The position numbers were made by a program, and so were the translations under genes. From Paracoccaceae bacterium (GTDB lineage: Bacteria; Pseudomonadota; Alphaproteobacteria; Rhodobacterales; Rhodobacteraceae), in assembly GCA_003564655.1 (NCBI GenBank), contig PXES01000183.1:1-10525 (forward strand): a stretch of 10,525 nucleotides of DNA, in the 5' to 3' direction. The notes under the pieces were generated by a model. It was not told the DNA's origin. It was given only the letters and a program-made list of their open reading frames with translations, and did no database searches. Shown piece after piece: positions 1-6,328 of this stretch (position 1 is its first letter; every line of letters starts with the position of its first letter).

Positions 1-1328
1 GGGCGCAGCACAAACAGCGCGAGGATCACCAGCGCGAGCAGCGCGAAGGCCCAGCGGATCAGCGTCATCACGTCCAGATTGCCCGGAGTGAAGAGACCCG
101 CCGACGCCTCGGTCCCCAACGCGGCGACGGGCTCGAAAGGCAGCGAGCGGATGGTGATCACATCGCCGCGCGCCTCATCAAACCCTACCGCCGAGGCGAC
201 GAGTTCGCGCAGCGAGTCGAGTTCCTCGGCGCTGCGTGGCCGCCAGGCGAGGTCACCCGATTCGTCTGCCTCTTGCAGCCCGTCGATCAGCACGGCGACG
301 GTCATGCGCCGGATCGCGCCGGGCTGGCGTTCGAATTCGCGGCGGGTCTCGGACACTTCGAAATTCGAACGCTGGCGATTACGCGTCTCTCGCGTGGTGG
401 CGCTGCCGTCATCGGCAGCAGCATCGCCATCGGGCAGGTTGCTGGCGACCGTCACGCCCTGGCTGCGCGAATCGGTGCTGTCGGAGCTGTCCTCCTCGAC
501 CTCGGTGCTGATGGCCACGCGCGAGTCCGGGTCGATCTGGCGCTCGTGAATCACTTCGCGGTCAGTGATCGTCTCGATGCTCAACTCGACCACGGCGCGG
601 CCGTGGCCGACATGCGCCTCGAGCAGACGCTCGACATTGCGCCGCAATTCCTTGGCGCGGTCCGCCCCCGCCCCGGCCTGCGCGGGCTCGCTCTCGGGGC
701 CGTAGACCATCCCGCCCGCCCCGTCGATGACCGAGACCTGCTCGGGCGTCATTCCCGCTACGGCCGAGGCGACGAGAAAGCGCAGCGAGCGTGCCTGTGC
801 GGGTGTCAGCGCACCGCCGGCCGTCGCGACAGTGACCGAGGCCGTGGGCAGCACCTCACGGCGGAACGGCGCATTGCCCCCCTGCGAGATATGGACCCGC
901 GCCGACCGGATATGCGGGCTGGCAACGATGGTGCGCGCCAACTCCCCCTCTTTCGCGCGCCAGTACGCGGCGTCGAACATCTGCGAGGTGGTGCCGAAGC
1001 CCGACAGCGAATCAAGCAGTTCGTAGCCGGCATGGGAATTGGCCGGCAGCCCGCTTGACGCCAGCATCAGCCGCATCTCGTCGCGTTGGTTCTGCGGTAC
1101 GAAAATCGCGTCGCCGCGCACGTCGTAGCTGACGCCACGTGCCTCGAGCGATTGAATGACCTCGCCCGCGGCGCCATCCTCGAGCCCGGCATAGAGAAGC
1201 GCCATGTTCGGAGACGTGGCGAGCTTCGCGACCAGCACCACAAGCGCGAAAGCCCCGATGGTCGCCACACCGGCCAGTATCCGGCGCCGTGTGTCCAGAG
1301 CCGCCCAGACGGACTGTAGCTGCTGCAC
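1..1328 (-). CDS. fliF: Flagellar MS-ring protein FliF, C-terminus cut by the window edge
   Basis: FliF builds the inner-membrane MS ring, the base on which the flagellar rotor and export apparatus assemble. 442 codons are visible. There is a transmembrane helix at about residues 17-36, then the YscJ/FliF ring-building region (about 45-215, including SSGLPANSHAGYELLDS near 91-107 and RVHIS near 144-148). An acidic, Ser/Asp-rich insertion of the FliF C-terminal domain lies at about 277-320, and the second transmembrane helix at about 422-441, where the window ends. The family is usually about 550 residues, so roughly 100 are missing, including the FliG-binding tail. The start is GTG at 1326-1328 with an AAGGAG ribosome binding site (complement of 1336-1341) at 7-base spacing. 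No in-frame ATG gives a plausible N-terminus, because the first transmembrane helix lies before the first internal Met. It is divergent from fliL and probably shares its control region. The reading frame is intact. Confidence 0.95.
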   Translation of the reverse strand, partial: MQQLQSVWAALDTRRRILAGVATIGAFALVVLVAKLATSPNMALLYAGLEDGAAGEVIQSLEARGVSYDVRGDAIFVPQNQRDEMRLMLASSGLPANSHAGYELLDSLSGFGTTSQMFDAAYWRAKEGELARTIVASPHIRSARVHISQGGNAPFRREVLPTASVTVATAGGALTPAQARSLRFLVASAVAGMTPEQVSVIDGAGGMVYGPESEPAQAGAGADRAKELRRNVERLLEAHVGHGRAVVELSIETITDREVIHERQIDPDSRVAISTEVEEDSSDSTDSRSQGVTVASNLPDGDAAADDGSATTRETRNRQRSNFEVSETRREFERQPGAIRRMTVAVLIDGLQEADESGDLAWRPRSAEELDSLRELVASAVGFDEARGDVITIRSLPFEPVAALGTEASAGLFTPGNLDVMTLIRWAFALLALVILALFVLR

Positions 1329-1452
1329 GTCGAATCTCCTTGTTGCGGACTTCTGCCCTGTGCCGAACTTCGAACAGTTGGCTTAACAATCGGTTAGTGA
1401 CCTTGTGCGAAAACGACGTGGCATCGGAAATCATGTCAGGGGGCTGCCGCAG
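1329..1452. promoter_or_regulatory. Divergent fliF / fliL promoter region
   Basis: These 124 bases separate the GTG of fliF from the ATG of fliL, so both flagellar transcription units must start here or read into each other. The region is visibly more AT-rich than the genes on either side, particularly around 1375-1435. It contains the fliF ribosome binding site (1336-1341, complement strand), the fliL ribosome binding site (AGGGGG at 1438-1443) and a CtrA-like box near its centre. I could not identify convincing sigma-54 or sigma-28 elements by eye, and the transcription starts are unknown. Confidence 0.7.
1383..1397. promoter_or_regulatory. Candidate CtrA binding box
   Basis: The sequence is TTAAC-AATCG-GTTAG. 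It fits the alphaproteobacterial CtrA consensus TTAA-N7-TTAA, equivalently TTAAC-N5-GTTAA, with one mismatch in the last position. The box is centred at 1390, about 62 bases from both the fliF and the fliL start codons. CtrA is known to be needed for flagellar transcription in several Rhodobacteraceae. That makes a shared operator for both divergent genes plausible, but it is inferred from motif and position only. Confidence 0.55.
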
Positions 1453-1929
1453 ATGGCGGAATCGACCACGGATGACGCGGCACCGGCGCCCGCCAAGCGG
1501 CGCCTTCTGCCACTGCTGATCGGACTGGCGGGCGGGCTGATCCTGGGGGGCGGGGCCTTCTACGGGGTCCAGACCGGGCTGCTGCTCGCCCCGGCCGACA
1601 CCTCCCCGCGCCCGTCCCCTGTCGCGACGGATTTCGCCCACATCCCGGTCGAGAACATCACCATCAGCCTCGCCCCCGACAGCGGGGCGCGCTTTCTGCG
1701 CTTCTCGGCACAGATCGAGGTGGCAAAGGACTCGGTCGCGCAGATGGAGCGGCTGAACCCGCGATTCCTGGACCTGATCAACACCTATCTGCGCGCGGTC
1801 GAGGTGGCGGACATGACCGAACCCGCCGCGATCATCCGCATCCGTGCACAACTGCTGCGCCGCCTGCAGGTGCTGGCGGGCGACGGGCACGTAAACGACC
1901 TGCTGATCACTGAATTCGTTCTCAACTGA
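1453..1929 (+). CDS. fliL: Flagellar basal-body-associated protein FliL
   Basis: FliL is a single-pass inner-membrane protein that surrounds the MotAB stator and supports torque or stator stability. The 158-residue product has a short, charged cytoplasmic N-terminus ending in AKRR, one transmembrane helix (about residues 18-40, rich in Leu and Gly), and a periplasmic domain of the FliL fold. That domain contains a VENITISLAP-type strand, RFLRFSAQIEV, the acidic helix around RLNPRFLDLINTYLR, and the C-terminal VNDLLITEFVLN typical of the family. The ATG at 1453 is chosen because AGGGGG lies 9 bases upstream. An earlier in-frame ATG at 1405 would add 16 basic residues with no binding site and would run into the promoter. 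It is the first gene of the rightward unit, 10 bases before the next gene. Size is normal for alphaproteobacterial FliL. Confidence 0.93.
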   Translation: MAESTTDDAAPAPAKRRLLPLLIGLAGGLILGGGAFYGVQTGLLLAPADTSPRPSPVATDFAHIPVENITISLAPDSGARFLRFSAQIEVAKDSVAQMERLNPRFLDLINTYLRAVEVADMTEPAAIIRIRAQLLRRLQVLAGDGHVNDLLITEFVLN

Positions 1930-1939
1930 CGAGGGATGC

Positions 1940-2365
1940 ATGAGCCTGTTAATCGACATGATCGTAGGGGTGGGAGCGCTGCTCGCTGCCGCCTATTGCC
2001 TGGTGCTGTCGCGGCGGTTGCGCGCGCTGACGCGGCTGGATGGCGATGTGGGCAAGGCGATCGCCGTGCTCTCGGCGCAGGTGGACGAACTGACGCGCGT
2101 GCTGCGCAGTGCCGAGCAGTCCAGCGGGCAGGCCGGCCAGGCGCTGCAGGGCCAGATCGCTCAGGCCGAGGCCGCGGCGCGCAAGCTCGAGCTGCTGATG
2201 GCCGCGGGACAAGCCCGGCCCGAACCCCGCGCAGAGCCCCGCGCAGAGCCCCCCGCAGACGCCCGCGCGCGGGGCGAAGAGGCCGGCGGCTTCACCCCCT
2301 ATGAGCGCGGGGGCGCACGGATGCGGGTGATGCGCCAGCGCGACCAGGTCGGGGCAGGACGATGA
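1940..2365 (+). CDS. Small bitopic membrane protein between fliL and motE, DUF6468-like
   Basis: This 141-residue protein has an N-terminal transmembrane helix (about residues 4-24), then a basic stretch (SRRLRALTRLDGDVGKA) and a predicted helical or coiled-coil segment (about 35-88) rich in Ala, Gln and Glu. A Pro/Arg/Glu low-complexity stretch (about 93-112) precedes a short conserved-looking tail (FTPYERGG). From its position directly after fliL and its topology I believe it belongs to the DUF6468 family, a small protein commonly found beside fliL in alphaproteobacteria. That is recognition by pattern and context, not a search. Its function is unknown; a role near the stator or basal body is inferred from the neighbourhood. 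The start at 1940 follows GAGGG at 1931-1935, a short spacing. Its stop overlaps the next start as ATGA, so translation of the two is probably coupled. Confidence 0.82.
   Translation: MSLLIDMIVGVGALLAAAYCLVLSRRLRALTRLDGDVGKAIAVLSAQVDELTRVLRSAEQSSGQAGQALQGQIAQAEAAARKLELLMAAGQARPEPRAEPRAEPPADARARGEEAGGFTPYERGGARMRVMRQRDQVGAGR
2225..2248 (+). repeat. Two-copy 12-bp tandem repeat in the DUF6468-like gene
   Basis: The unit CCCCGCGCAGAG occurs twice head to tail (2225-2236 and 2237-2248), followed by a degenerate third copy to about 2260. It stays in frame and encodes Pro-Arg-Ala-Glu twice, then Pro-Pro-Ala-Asp, forming the proline-rich linker of the protein. Copy number could vary between strains without breaking the frame. 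Confidence 0.8.
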
Positions 2366-2934
2366 AGGCGCGCGCGCCCGACCGCCCCGTCATGGCGTCG
2401 ATCCTGCTGCTCCTTGCCGTCGTTCTGCTGGGGGCGGGGATGTCGCGCATGGGGCTTGGCGTGGCGCAGGTGCTCGCGGGCGAAGGCGCCTCCGCAAACG
2501 GGGCCGAGGTCGTGGACGACACCCCGCCTGACCCGGGAGACCTGTTCGCCGCCCTGCGCGCGCGCGAGGAACGTCTGTCCGAGGCCGAAGCCGCGCTGGA
2601 GGCGCGACAGGCCGCCCTGCGAGATGCCGAAGCCGATATTGCCGCCCAGATCGCAGCGCTGGAGGCGGCCGAGGCGCGCCTCGCCGCCACTCTACAGATC
2701 ACCGAATCGGCTGCCGAGGATGACCTGGAGCGCCTGACAGCCGTTTTCGAGAACATGAAATCCGCACAGGCCGCCGAGCTTTTCGCGCAGATGGATACCG
2801 AATTCGCCGCGGGCTTCATCGCCCGACTGCGCCCGGACTTCGCGGGCGAGGTGATGGCCGGGCTCGACCCGCTGCACGCCTACGCGATCAGCGCGGTGCT
2901 CGCCGGCCGCCACGCGCGCACCCCGCGCGAGTGA
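2362..2934 (+). CDS. motE: MotE-like flagellar motility protein (MgtE N-domain type)
   Basis: The 190-residue product has a short cytoplasmic N-terminus and one transmembrane segment or uncleaved signal (about residues 11-29). A long heptad-like Ala/Glu/Arg coiled coil follows (about 62-112), then a C-terminal MgtE_N-like helical domain (about 122-185) with FENMKSAQAAELFAQMD, GFIARLRPDFAGEVMAGLDP and AYAISAVLAGR. This layout is that of alphaproteobacterial MotE. In Sinorhizobium meliloti MotE is a periplasmic protein needed for motility that acts as a folding partner of MotC. Here it lies between the DUF6468-like gene and motA, which supports a stator-related role. The start overlaps the previous stop as ATGA, with a weak AGGA only 2 bases before, so expression probably depends on coupling. 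The gene symbol rests on domain layout and context. The MgtE-type domain here is not a magnesium transporter, since the channel part is absent. Confidence 0.85.
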   Translation: MKARAPDRPVMASILLLLAVVLLGAGMSRMGLGVAQVLAGEGASANGAEVVDDTPPDPGDLFAALRAREERLSEAEAALEARQAALRDAEADIAAQIAALEAAEARLAATLQITESAAEDDLERLTAVFENMKSAQAAELFAQMDTEFAAGFIARLRPDFAGEVMAGLDPLHAYAISAVLAGRHARTPRE

Positions 2935-3029
2935 CCGGCGGGGCCGGGGATGAGGGGTTTGTTAACACCGCTCTGCAAGTATGACCGCAACAGGGCCGCG
3001 CAGCGGCACAACTTCAGGGGGTCAGCCGC
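2935..3029 (+). promoter_or_regulatory. motE-motA intergenic region with a GTTAAC half-site
   Basis: These 95 bases are the longest gap inside the rightward flagellar unit. They hold a palindromic GTTAAC at 2961-2966, which matches one half of a CtrA box but lacks a second half at the correct spacing. The motA ribosome binding site AGGGGG lies at 3016-3021, 8 bases before its GTG start. A separate motA promoter is possible but not demonstrated. No hairpin or terminator is evident. Confidence 0.4.
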
Positions 3030-3899
3030 GTGTTCGTGATTCTGGGTATCGTGATCGTGCTGGTGATGGTGTTCGGCGGCTATCTGGGCGCGGGCGGAAC
3101 GATGGGCATCATCCTCAAGGCGCTGCCTTTCGAGATGGTGATGATCGGCGGCGCCGCAATCGGGGCGTTCGTGATCGCCAACCAGACCAGCGTCATCAAG
3201 GCCACGGGCCGCGACATCATCCGCGCCTTCAAGGGGCCGAAATGGCACCCGCAGGATTACCGTGACCTGCTTTGCCTGCTCTACGAGCTTATCTGGATAG
3301 CCCGCCAGGACCCGGTCGCACTGGAAGAACATGTCGAGGCGCCGGGCGAGTCGACAATCTTTGCCCGCTATCCGCGCATCCGCGACGACCATGACGCGGT
3401 CGAACTGATCTGCGACACGCTGCGCGCCGCCAGCATGAATTACGACGACCCCCACCAGGTCGAGGAGGTGCTGGAAAAACGGCTCGAGGCGCTGAAACAC
3501 CATGCGCTGCACAGCAGCCATGCCGTGCAGGTGACCGCCGACGCGCTGCCCGCGCTGGGTATCGTCGCCGCCGTGTTGGGCATCATCAAGACCATGGGCG
3601 CCATCGACGAGCCACCCAACATCCTCGGCCAGATGATCGGCGGCGCGCTGACCGGAACCTTTTTGGGCGTCTTTCTGGCCTATTGCTTCGTCGGCCCCAT
3701 CGCCGGGCGGATGCGCGCCATTGTCGAGGAGGATGAGCATTTCTTCCAGCTCATCCGTGAGGTTCTGATCGCCAATCTGCACGAGCACCCGGCGAATATC
3801 TGCATCGAGGTGGGGCGCCAGAACACACCGCATCAGCACCGCCCCGATTTCAGCGATCTCGAGGGTGCACTGCGCGAGTTGCGGCGGAGCGCGGCATGA
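3030..3899 (+). CDS. motA: Flagellar motor stator protein MotA
   Basis: MotA is the membrane subunit of the ion-driven flagellar stator and couples proton flow through the MotA5-MotB2 complex to force on FliG. The 289-residue length is normal. Two N-terminal transmembrane helices lie at about 1-20 and 33-52. A large cytoplasmic loop follows, carrying Arg92 and Glu99/Glu100, which correspond to the charged residues that contact FliG. Two further helices lie at about 171-190 and 204-224. The two functionally important prolines appear to be Pro174 (DALPALGIVAAVLG) and Pro223 (YCFVGPIAG). The GTG start at 3030 has AGGGGG at 8-base spacing, and the protein begins directly with its first membrane helix. 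Its stop overlaps the next start as ATGA. Its partner gene motB is not beside it; in this group motB is often elsewhere in the flagellar cluster. Confidence 0.96.
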   Translation: MFVILGIVIVLVMVFGGYLGAGGTMGIILKALPFEMVMIGGAAIGAFVIANQTSVIKATGRDIIRAFKGPKWHPQDYRDLLCLLYELIWIARQDPVALEEHVEAPGESTIFARYPRIRDDHDAVELICDTLRAASMNYDDPHQVEEVLEKRLEALKHHALHSSHAVQVTADALPALGIVAAVLGIIKTMGAIDEPPNILGQMIGGALTGTFLGVFLAYCFVGPIAGRMRAIVEEDEHFFQLIREVLIANLHEHPANICIEVGRQNTPHQHRPDFSDLEGALRELRRSAA

Positions 3900-5986
3900 T
3901 CCGGCTGAAGGCGCTTGCGCTCGTGGCTCTCGCCAGCCTCATGCCCCTTGCGGCGCCAGCGCAGACCGTCACCCTCGGGGTGCGCGGGGGCGAGCATGCC
4001 GATTTCACGCGGCTTGTCATCCACCTGCCCGAGGAAAGCACCTGGCGGCTGACGCGAGAGGGGCGCCGTGCCCGGCTCGACCTTACCGGTCCGCCCGTCG
4101 ACTTCGATCTCGCGCAGACCTTCGCGCGCATCCCGCGCACCCGGCTGCACGACGCAGTGGCCAAGGGCAGCGCGCTGCAGCTCGAGCTTGCCTGCGCGTG
4201 CGAGGTTCGCGCCTCCGAGGACATCCCGCAATATCTGGTCATAGACATCATCGGCGCGCGCGCGACCCGCAGCGCCGCACCCGGCCCGCGCCCGCGGCCG
4301 CGTCCCTGGCCCACCCGCCCGTCCGGCACATCCGGGCAGGAGGCCGCGCGCGCCGGTCAGCATCTTGCGCAAGCGCTGCGCACCGAAACCCCGCCCGACA
4401 CTGCGCCACGATCGCTCACCCTCGACAGGTTTGCCGCAGTCGCGCCTCTGCCGCGCCCCGACGCGCCCGATGATCCGCCGCGCGCCGAGATTACCGCCGC
4501 GATCAGCCGCGCACTGGCCGGCTCGGTAGCCCGAGGCTTGCTGGAGGCCGATGACACCGCCACCCTGCCCGAGCCACCCGCCCCTCCGGCGACCGCACCC
4601 CCGCATCTCGCCATCGCCCGCGACGCAACGCCCCGCGCCGCGGACCGGCCGGACTGCGCGCTTGCCGCGCTGCTGGCCCTGCCAGACGCGGCAGGCGCGC
4701 AGCTGAACCACCCGCCGGTTGCGTCACTGGCGCAGCTCTACGGCGAATTCGACCGCCCCGATCCCGCCGCCATCGCAGCGCTGGCGCAACACTACATTCA
4801 CTTGGGCTTCGGGGCCGAGACGCGGCTGGTCCTGCAACTGGACGACCCGGAGTCGAGCACGCACCATCTGCTGACCCAGATTGCCCATCTCGTGGATCTC
4901 GACCCCGCCCCGGACCCCGATGCCCTGCTCGGCCATGCGCGCTGCACGCCGATGGCCGCGCTCTGGGCCTTCCTTGCCCGGCCCGCGCCGGACCCGGATG
5001 CGGACCTCCTGCTTCAGGCGGTCGACGCCCTGCCGCCGCATCTGCGCATGCATCTGGGCAGCGCGCTCATCAAGCGGCTGACGCGGGTCGAGGCCTTCGA
5101 GGCCGCACAACGCATCCGCGCCGCCATCGACCGCGTGGCAAGCACTCCCGACCCGGCTCTGCAACTCGCCCGTGCGACGCTGGAGTTGGGGACGGCGCCG
5201 CCCGGTCGGGCCAGTATCGACGAAACCGACCTTGACCCCGCCCGGTCGGATGAGACGCTGCTTTTTCTGCTTGCACAGCGCGACGCGCAAGAAGACCCGC
5301 TCGCGCCCGCCCTGCGCGCCCTCGCGCTGGACCGCCTTCTCGTCTTGCGTGGCACGCCTAAGGGGCAGACGATCACGGCCCATCTACTACGCGCGAAAGC
5401 CCGCGAGGGCGACTTTACCGAGGCTGCGGAGCTTCTCGCGCGCCACGCTGCGCATCTTGCGCCGGACCAGTATCAACAGGCGCGCGCCGACCTGATGCGC
5501 GCGCTCACCGACACGGCAGAGGACGCCGACTTCGTGACGCAGGTCTTCGCCCTCGCGCCATGGTCCGGGCCCCTGCCCGATGCGGCGCTGCGCGACCGGC
5601 TCGCCGGACGCCTCGCGGAGCTGGGCTTCGCCGAACAGGCCGCACAGACCCGCGCAGCATCGCTGCAGAACCACACAGACGACACCCCGCAGGCCCTGCA
5701 AACGTCACCGGGGCCCGACGCTGCCGACGGCTCGTCCTTCGCGCAGCGCGCACCGCCCGACCTGCTCGCCCGGGCACGTGCGGCCCAACGACAACTTGCC
5801 GAAAACGCAGCACCTGCACCCGACAACGCCGCTGAACTCGCCCGGTCACTCGACGCGCCGACACCGGCCCCGGAACCGACACGCGCTGCAGCGGACCAGG
5901 GCGGCTTGCTGACCGAAAGCCGCGCCGCGCTGAACAGCAGCGCCGCGCTGCGCACCCGCCTGAACGAACTCGTGCTGCGCCCGTGA
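3896..5986 (+). CDS. Large exported protein coupled to motA: AMIN-like domain plus helical repeats, function unknown
   Basis: I do not recognise this 696-residue protein as a named family. It opens with a clear Sec signal peptide (basic MIRLK, hydrophobic core to about 19, cleavage probably after A20-P21-A22), so it should be periplasmic. Residues about 24-122 have the rhythm of an AMIN-like beta domain: DFTRLVIHL, then RLTREGRRARLDLTG, then QYLVIDIIG. AMIN domains are known as cell-wall-targeting modules in amidases and secretins. A Pro/Arg/Ala-rich linker covers about 125-250. Residues about 254-590 read as TPR-like helix pairs, for example RADLMRALTDTAEDADF and LRAKAREGDFTEAAELLARHA. The tail (about 590-696) is low in complexity and ends ALRTRLNELVLRP. 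Cysteines are few: C100, C102, C254 and C350. The ATGA overlap with motA and a GGAG at 3886-3889 support the start and suggest co-translation. A stator-linked role like that of MotC is inferred, not shown. Confidence 0.85.
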   Translation: MIRLKALALVALASLMPLAAPAQTVTLGVRGGEHADFTRLVIHLPEESTWRLTREGRRARLDLTGPPVDFDLAQTFARIPRTRLHDAVAKGSALQLELACACEVRASEDIPQYLVIDIIGARATRSAAPGPRPRPRPWPTRPSGTSGQEAARAGQHLAQALRTETPPDTAPRSLTLDRFAAVAPLPRPDAPDDPPRAEITAAISRALAGSVARGLLEADDTATLPEPPAPPATAPPHLAIARDATPRAADRPDCALAALLALPDAAGAQLNHPPVASLAQLYGEFDRPDPAAIAALAQHYIHLGFGAETRLVLQLDDPESSTHHLLTQIAHLVDLDPAPDPDALLGHARCTPMAALWAFLARPAPDPDADLLLQAVDALPPHLRMHLGSALIKRLTRVEAFEAAQRIRAAIDRVASTPDPALQLARATLELGTAPPGRASIDETDLDPARSDETLLFLLAQRDAQEDPLAPALRALALDRLLVLRGTPKGQTITAHLLRAKAREGDFTEAAELLARHAAHLAPDQYQQARADLMRALTDTAEDADFVTQVFALAPWSGPLPDAALRDRLAGRLAELGFAEQAAQTRAASLQNHTDDTPQALQTSPGPDAADGSSFAQRAPPDLLARARAAQRQLAENAAPAPDNAAELARSLDAPTPAPEPTRAAADQGGLLTESRAALNSSAALRTRLNELVLRP

Positions 5987-6032
5987 TACGTTTCGGGGAA
6001 CCGCCCCCGGGAACACGCCAAACAGGCACGCA

Positions 6033-6052
6033 GGCCCGGCACCTGCCGGGCC
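6033..6052 (+). terminator. GC hairpin after the flagellar operon, probable terminator
   Basis: There is a perfect 8-bp stem, GGCCCGGC / GCCGGGCC, with the four-base loop ACCT, starting 47 bases after the stop codon of the last rightward gene. An outer GCAC/GTGC pairing (6026-6029 with 6054-6057) extends it past a small internal loop. There is no T-run, so it would be an L-shaped or Rho-assisted terminator, or an mRNA 3'-end stabiliser. Confidence 0.5.
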
Positions 6053-6092
6053 GGTGCGCGGCGCCCCGCGCCTTGTCGCGCAGCGGCGCACC
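6053..6092. repeat. Inverted repeat with alternative hairpins
   Basis: GGTGCGC at 6053-6059 pairs perfectly with GCGCACC at 6086-6092, enclosing a smaller hairpin GGCGC-CCC-GCGCC at 6060-6072. The outer arm begins where the preceding hairpin ends and shares bases with that hairpin's outer pairing, so the two folds compete. Function is unknown; it may add to termination. Confidence 0.5.
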
Positions 6093-6178
6093 ACAGACGG
6101 CCAAGGCGCATCCATCACCCGCAGATGGAAAGCTTCACGCGGGGCTGGCGCAGCGCGCCGCCCGGACACCCTGCGTCC

Positions 6179-6195
6179 GACTGCATACTGCAGTC
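6179..6195. repeat. Short perfect inverted repeat GACTGCA-TAC-TGCAGTC
   Basis: A 7-bp perfect palindrome with a three-base spacer lies in the middle of the convergent junction. It is less GC-rich than the other hairpins around it and has no T-run. It could be a small stem-loop on either strand or a protein-binding site; the sequence does not decide between these. Confidence 0.45.
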
Positions 6196-6239
6196 CAACC
6201 TGGCGGCGTGGCGGAGGGCTCTGCCCCGACGCGGCCCGA

Positions 6240-6282
6240 GGGGGCTCGATGCCCCCGAGGGACGCCCCCCTTTCGAGGGGCG
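6240..6282. repeat. Paired G/C-block stem-loops near the gcvP 3' end
   Basis: Two hairpins lie in tandem: GGGGGC-(TCGAT)-GCCCCC at 6240-6256, and CGCCCC-(8 bases)-GGGGCG at 6263-6282. The second lies about 47 bases beyond the gcvP stop on the minus strand and may end the gcv transcript. Runs of alternating G and C blocks of this kind, often beginning GGCTCTGCCCC as at 6217-6227, are frequent dispersed intergenic sequences in Rhodobacteraceae genomes. Membership in such a family is a suspicion from memory, not a comparison. Confidence 0.45.
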
Positions 6283-6328
6283 CACCGACCACCCGCGAGC
6301 AGAACCGCGCTGACCGACCGCGCGCCGC

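Larger units (their letters stand above)
5987..6328. other. Non-coding junction between the converging flagellar and glycine-cleavage operons
   Basis: About 340 bases lie between the two stop codons. Reading frames can be drawn through it because the GC content keeps stop codons rare. However, none has a ribosome binding site, a recognisable protein or codon use like the neighbours, so I call no gene. What it does hold is a run of inverted repeats at 6033-6052, 6053-6092, 6179-6195 and 6240-6282. Two units converge here, so transcription termination in both directions is the expected role. Confidence 0.7.

Noticed and set aside
1405..1452. Upstream ATG start for fliL giving 16 extra residues
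   Set aside because: No ribosome binding site precedes 1405 and the extension would sit in the promoter region close to the CtrA-like box. The ATG at 1453 has a strong site at good spacing.
1012..1959. 315-codon minus-strand frame across fliL, the promoter region and the 5' part of fliF
   Set aside because: It spans the divergent promoter region and overlaps the true fliF in another frame. Its composition is dominated by Arg, Gly and Gln and no family is recognisable.
2362..2934. MgtE magnesium transporter
   Set aside because: Only the N-terminal MgtE-type helical domain is present, behind a coiled coil and a single membrane segment. The transport domain is absent and the context is flagellar.
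2880..4711. Minus-strand frames of 319 and 292 codons opposite motA and the large exported protein
   Set aside because: They are shadows of well-supported + strand genes and have no start signals of their own.
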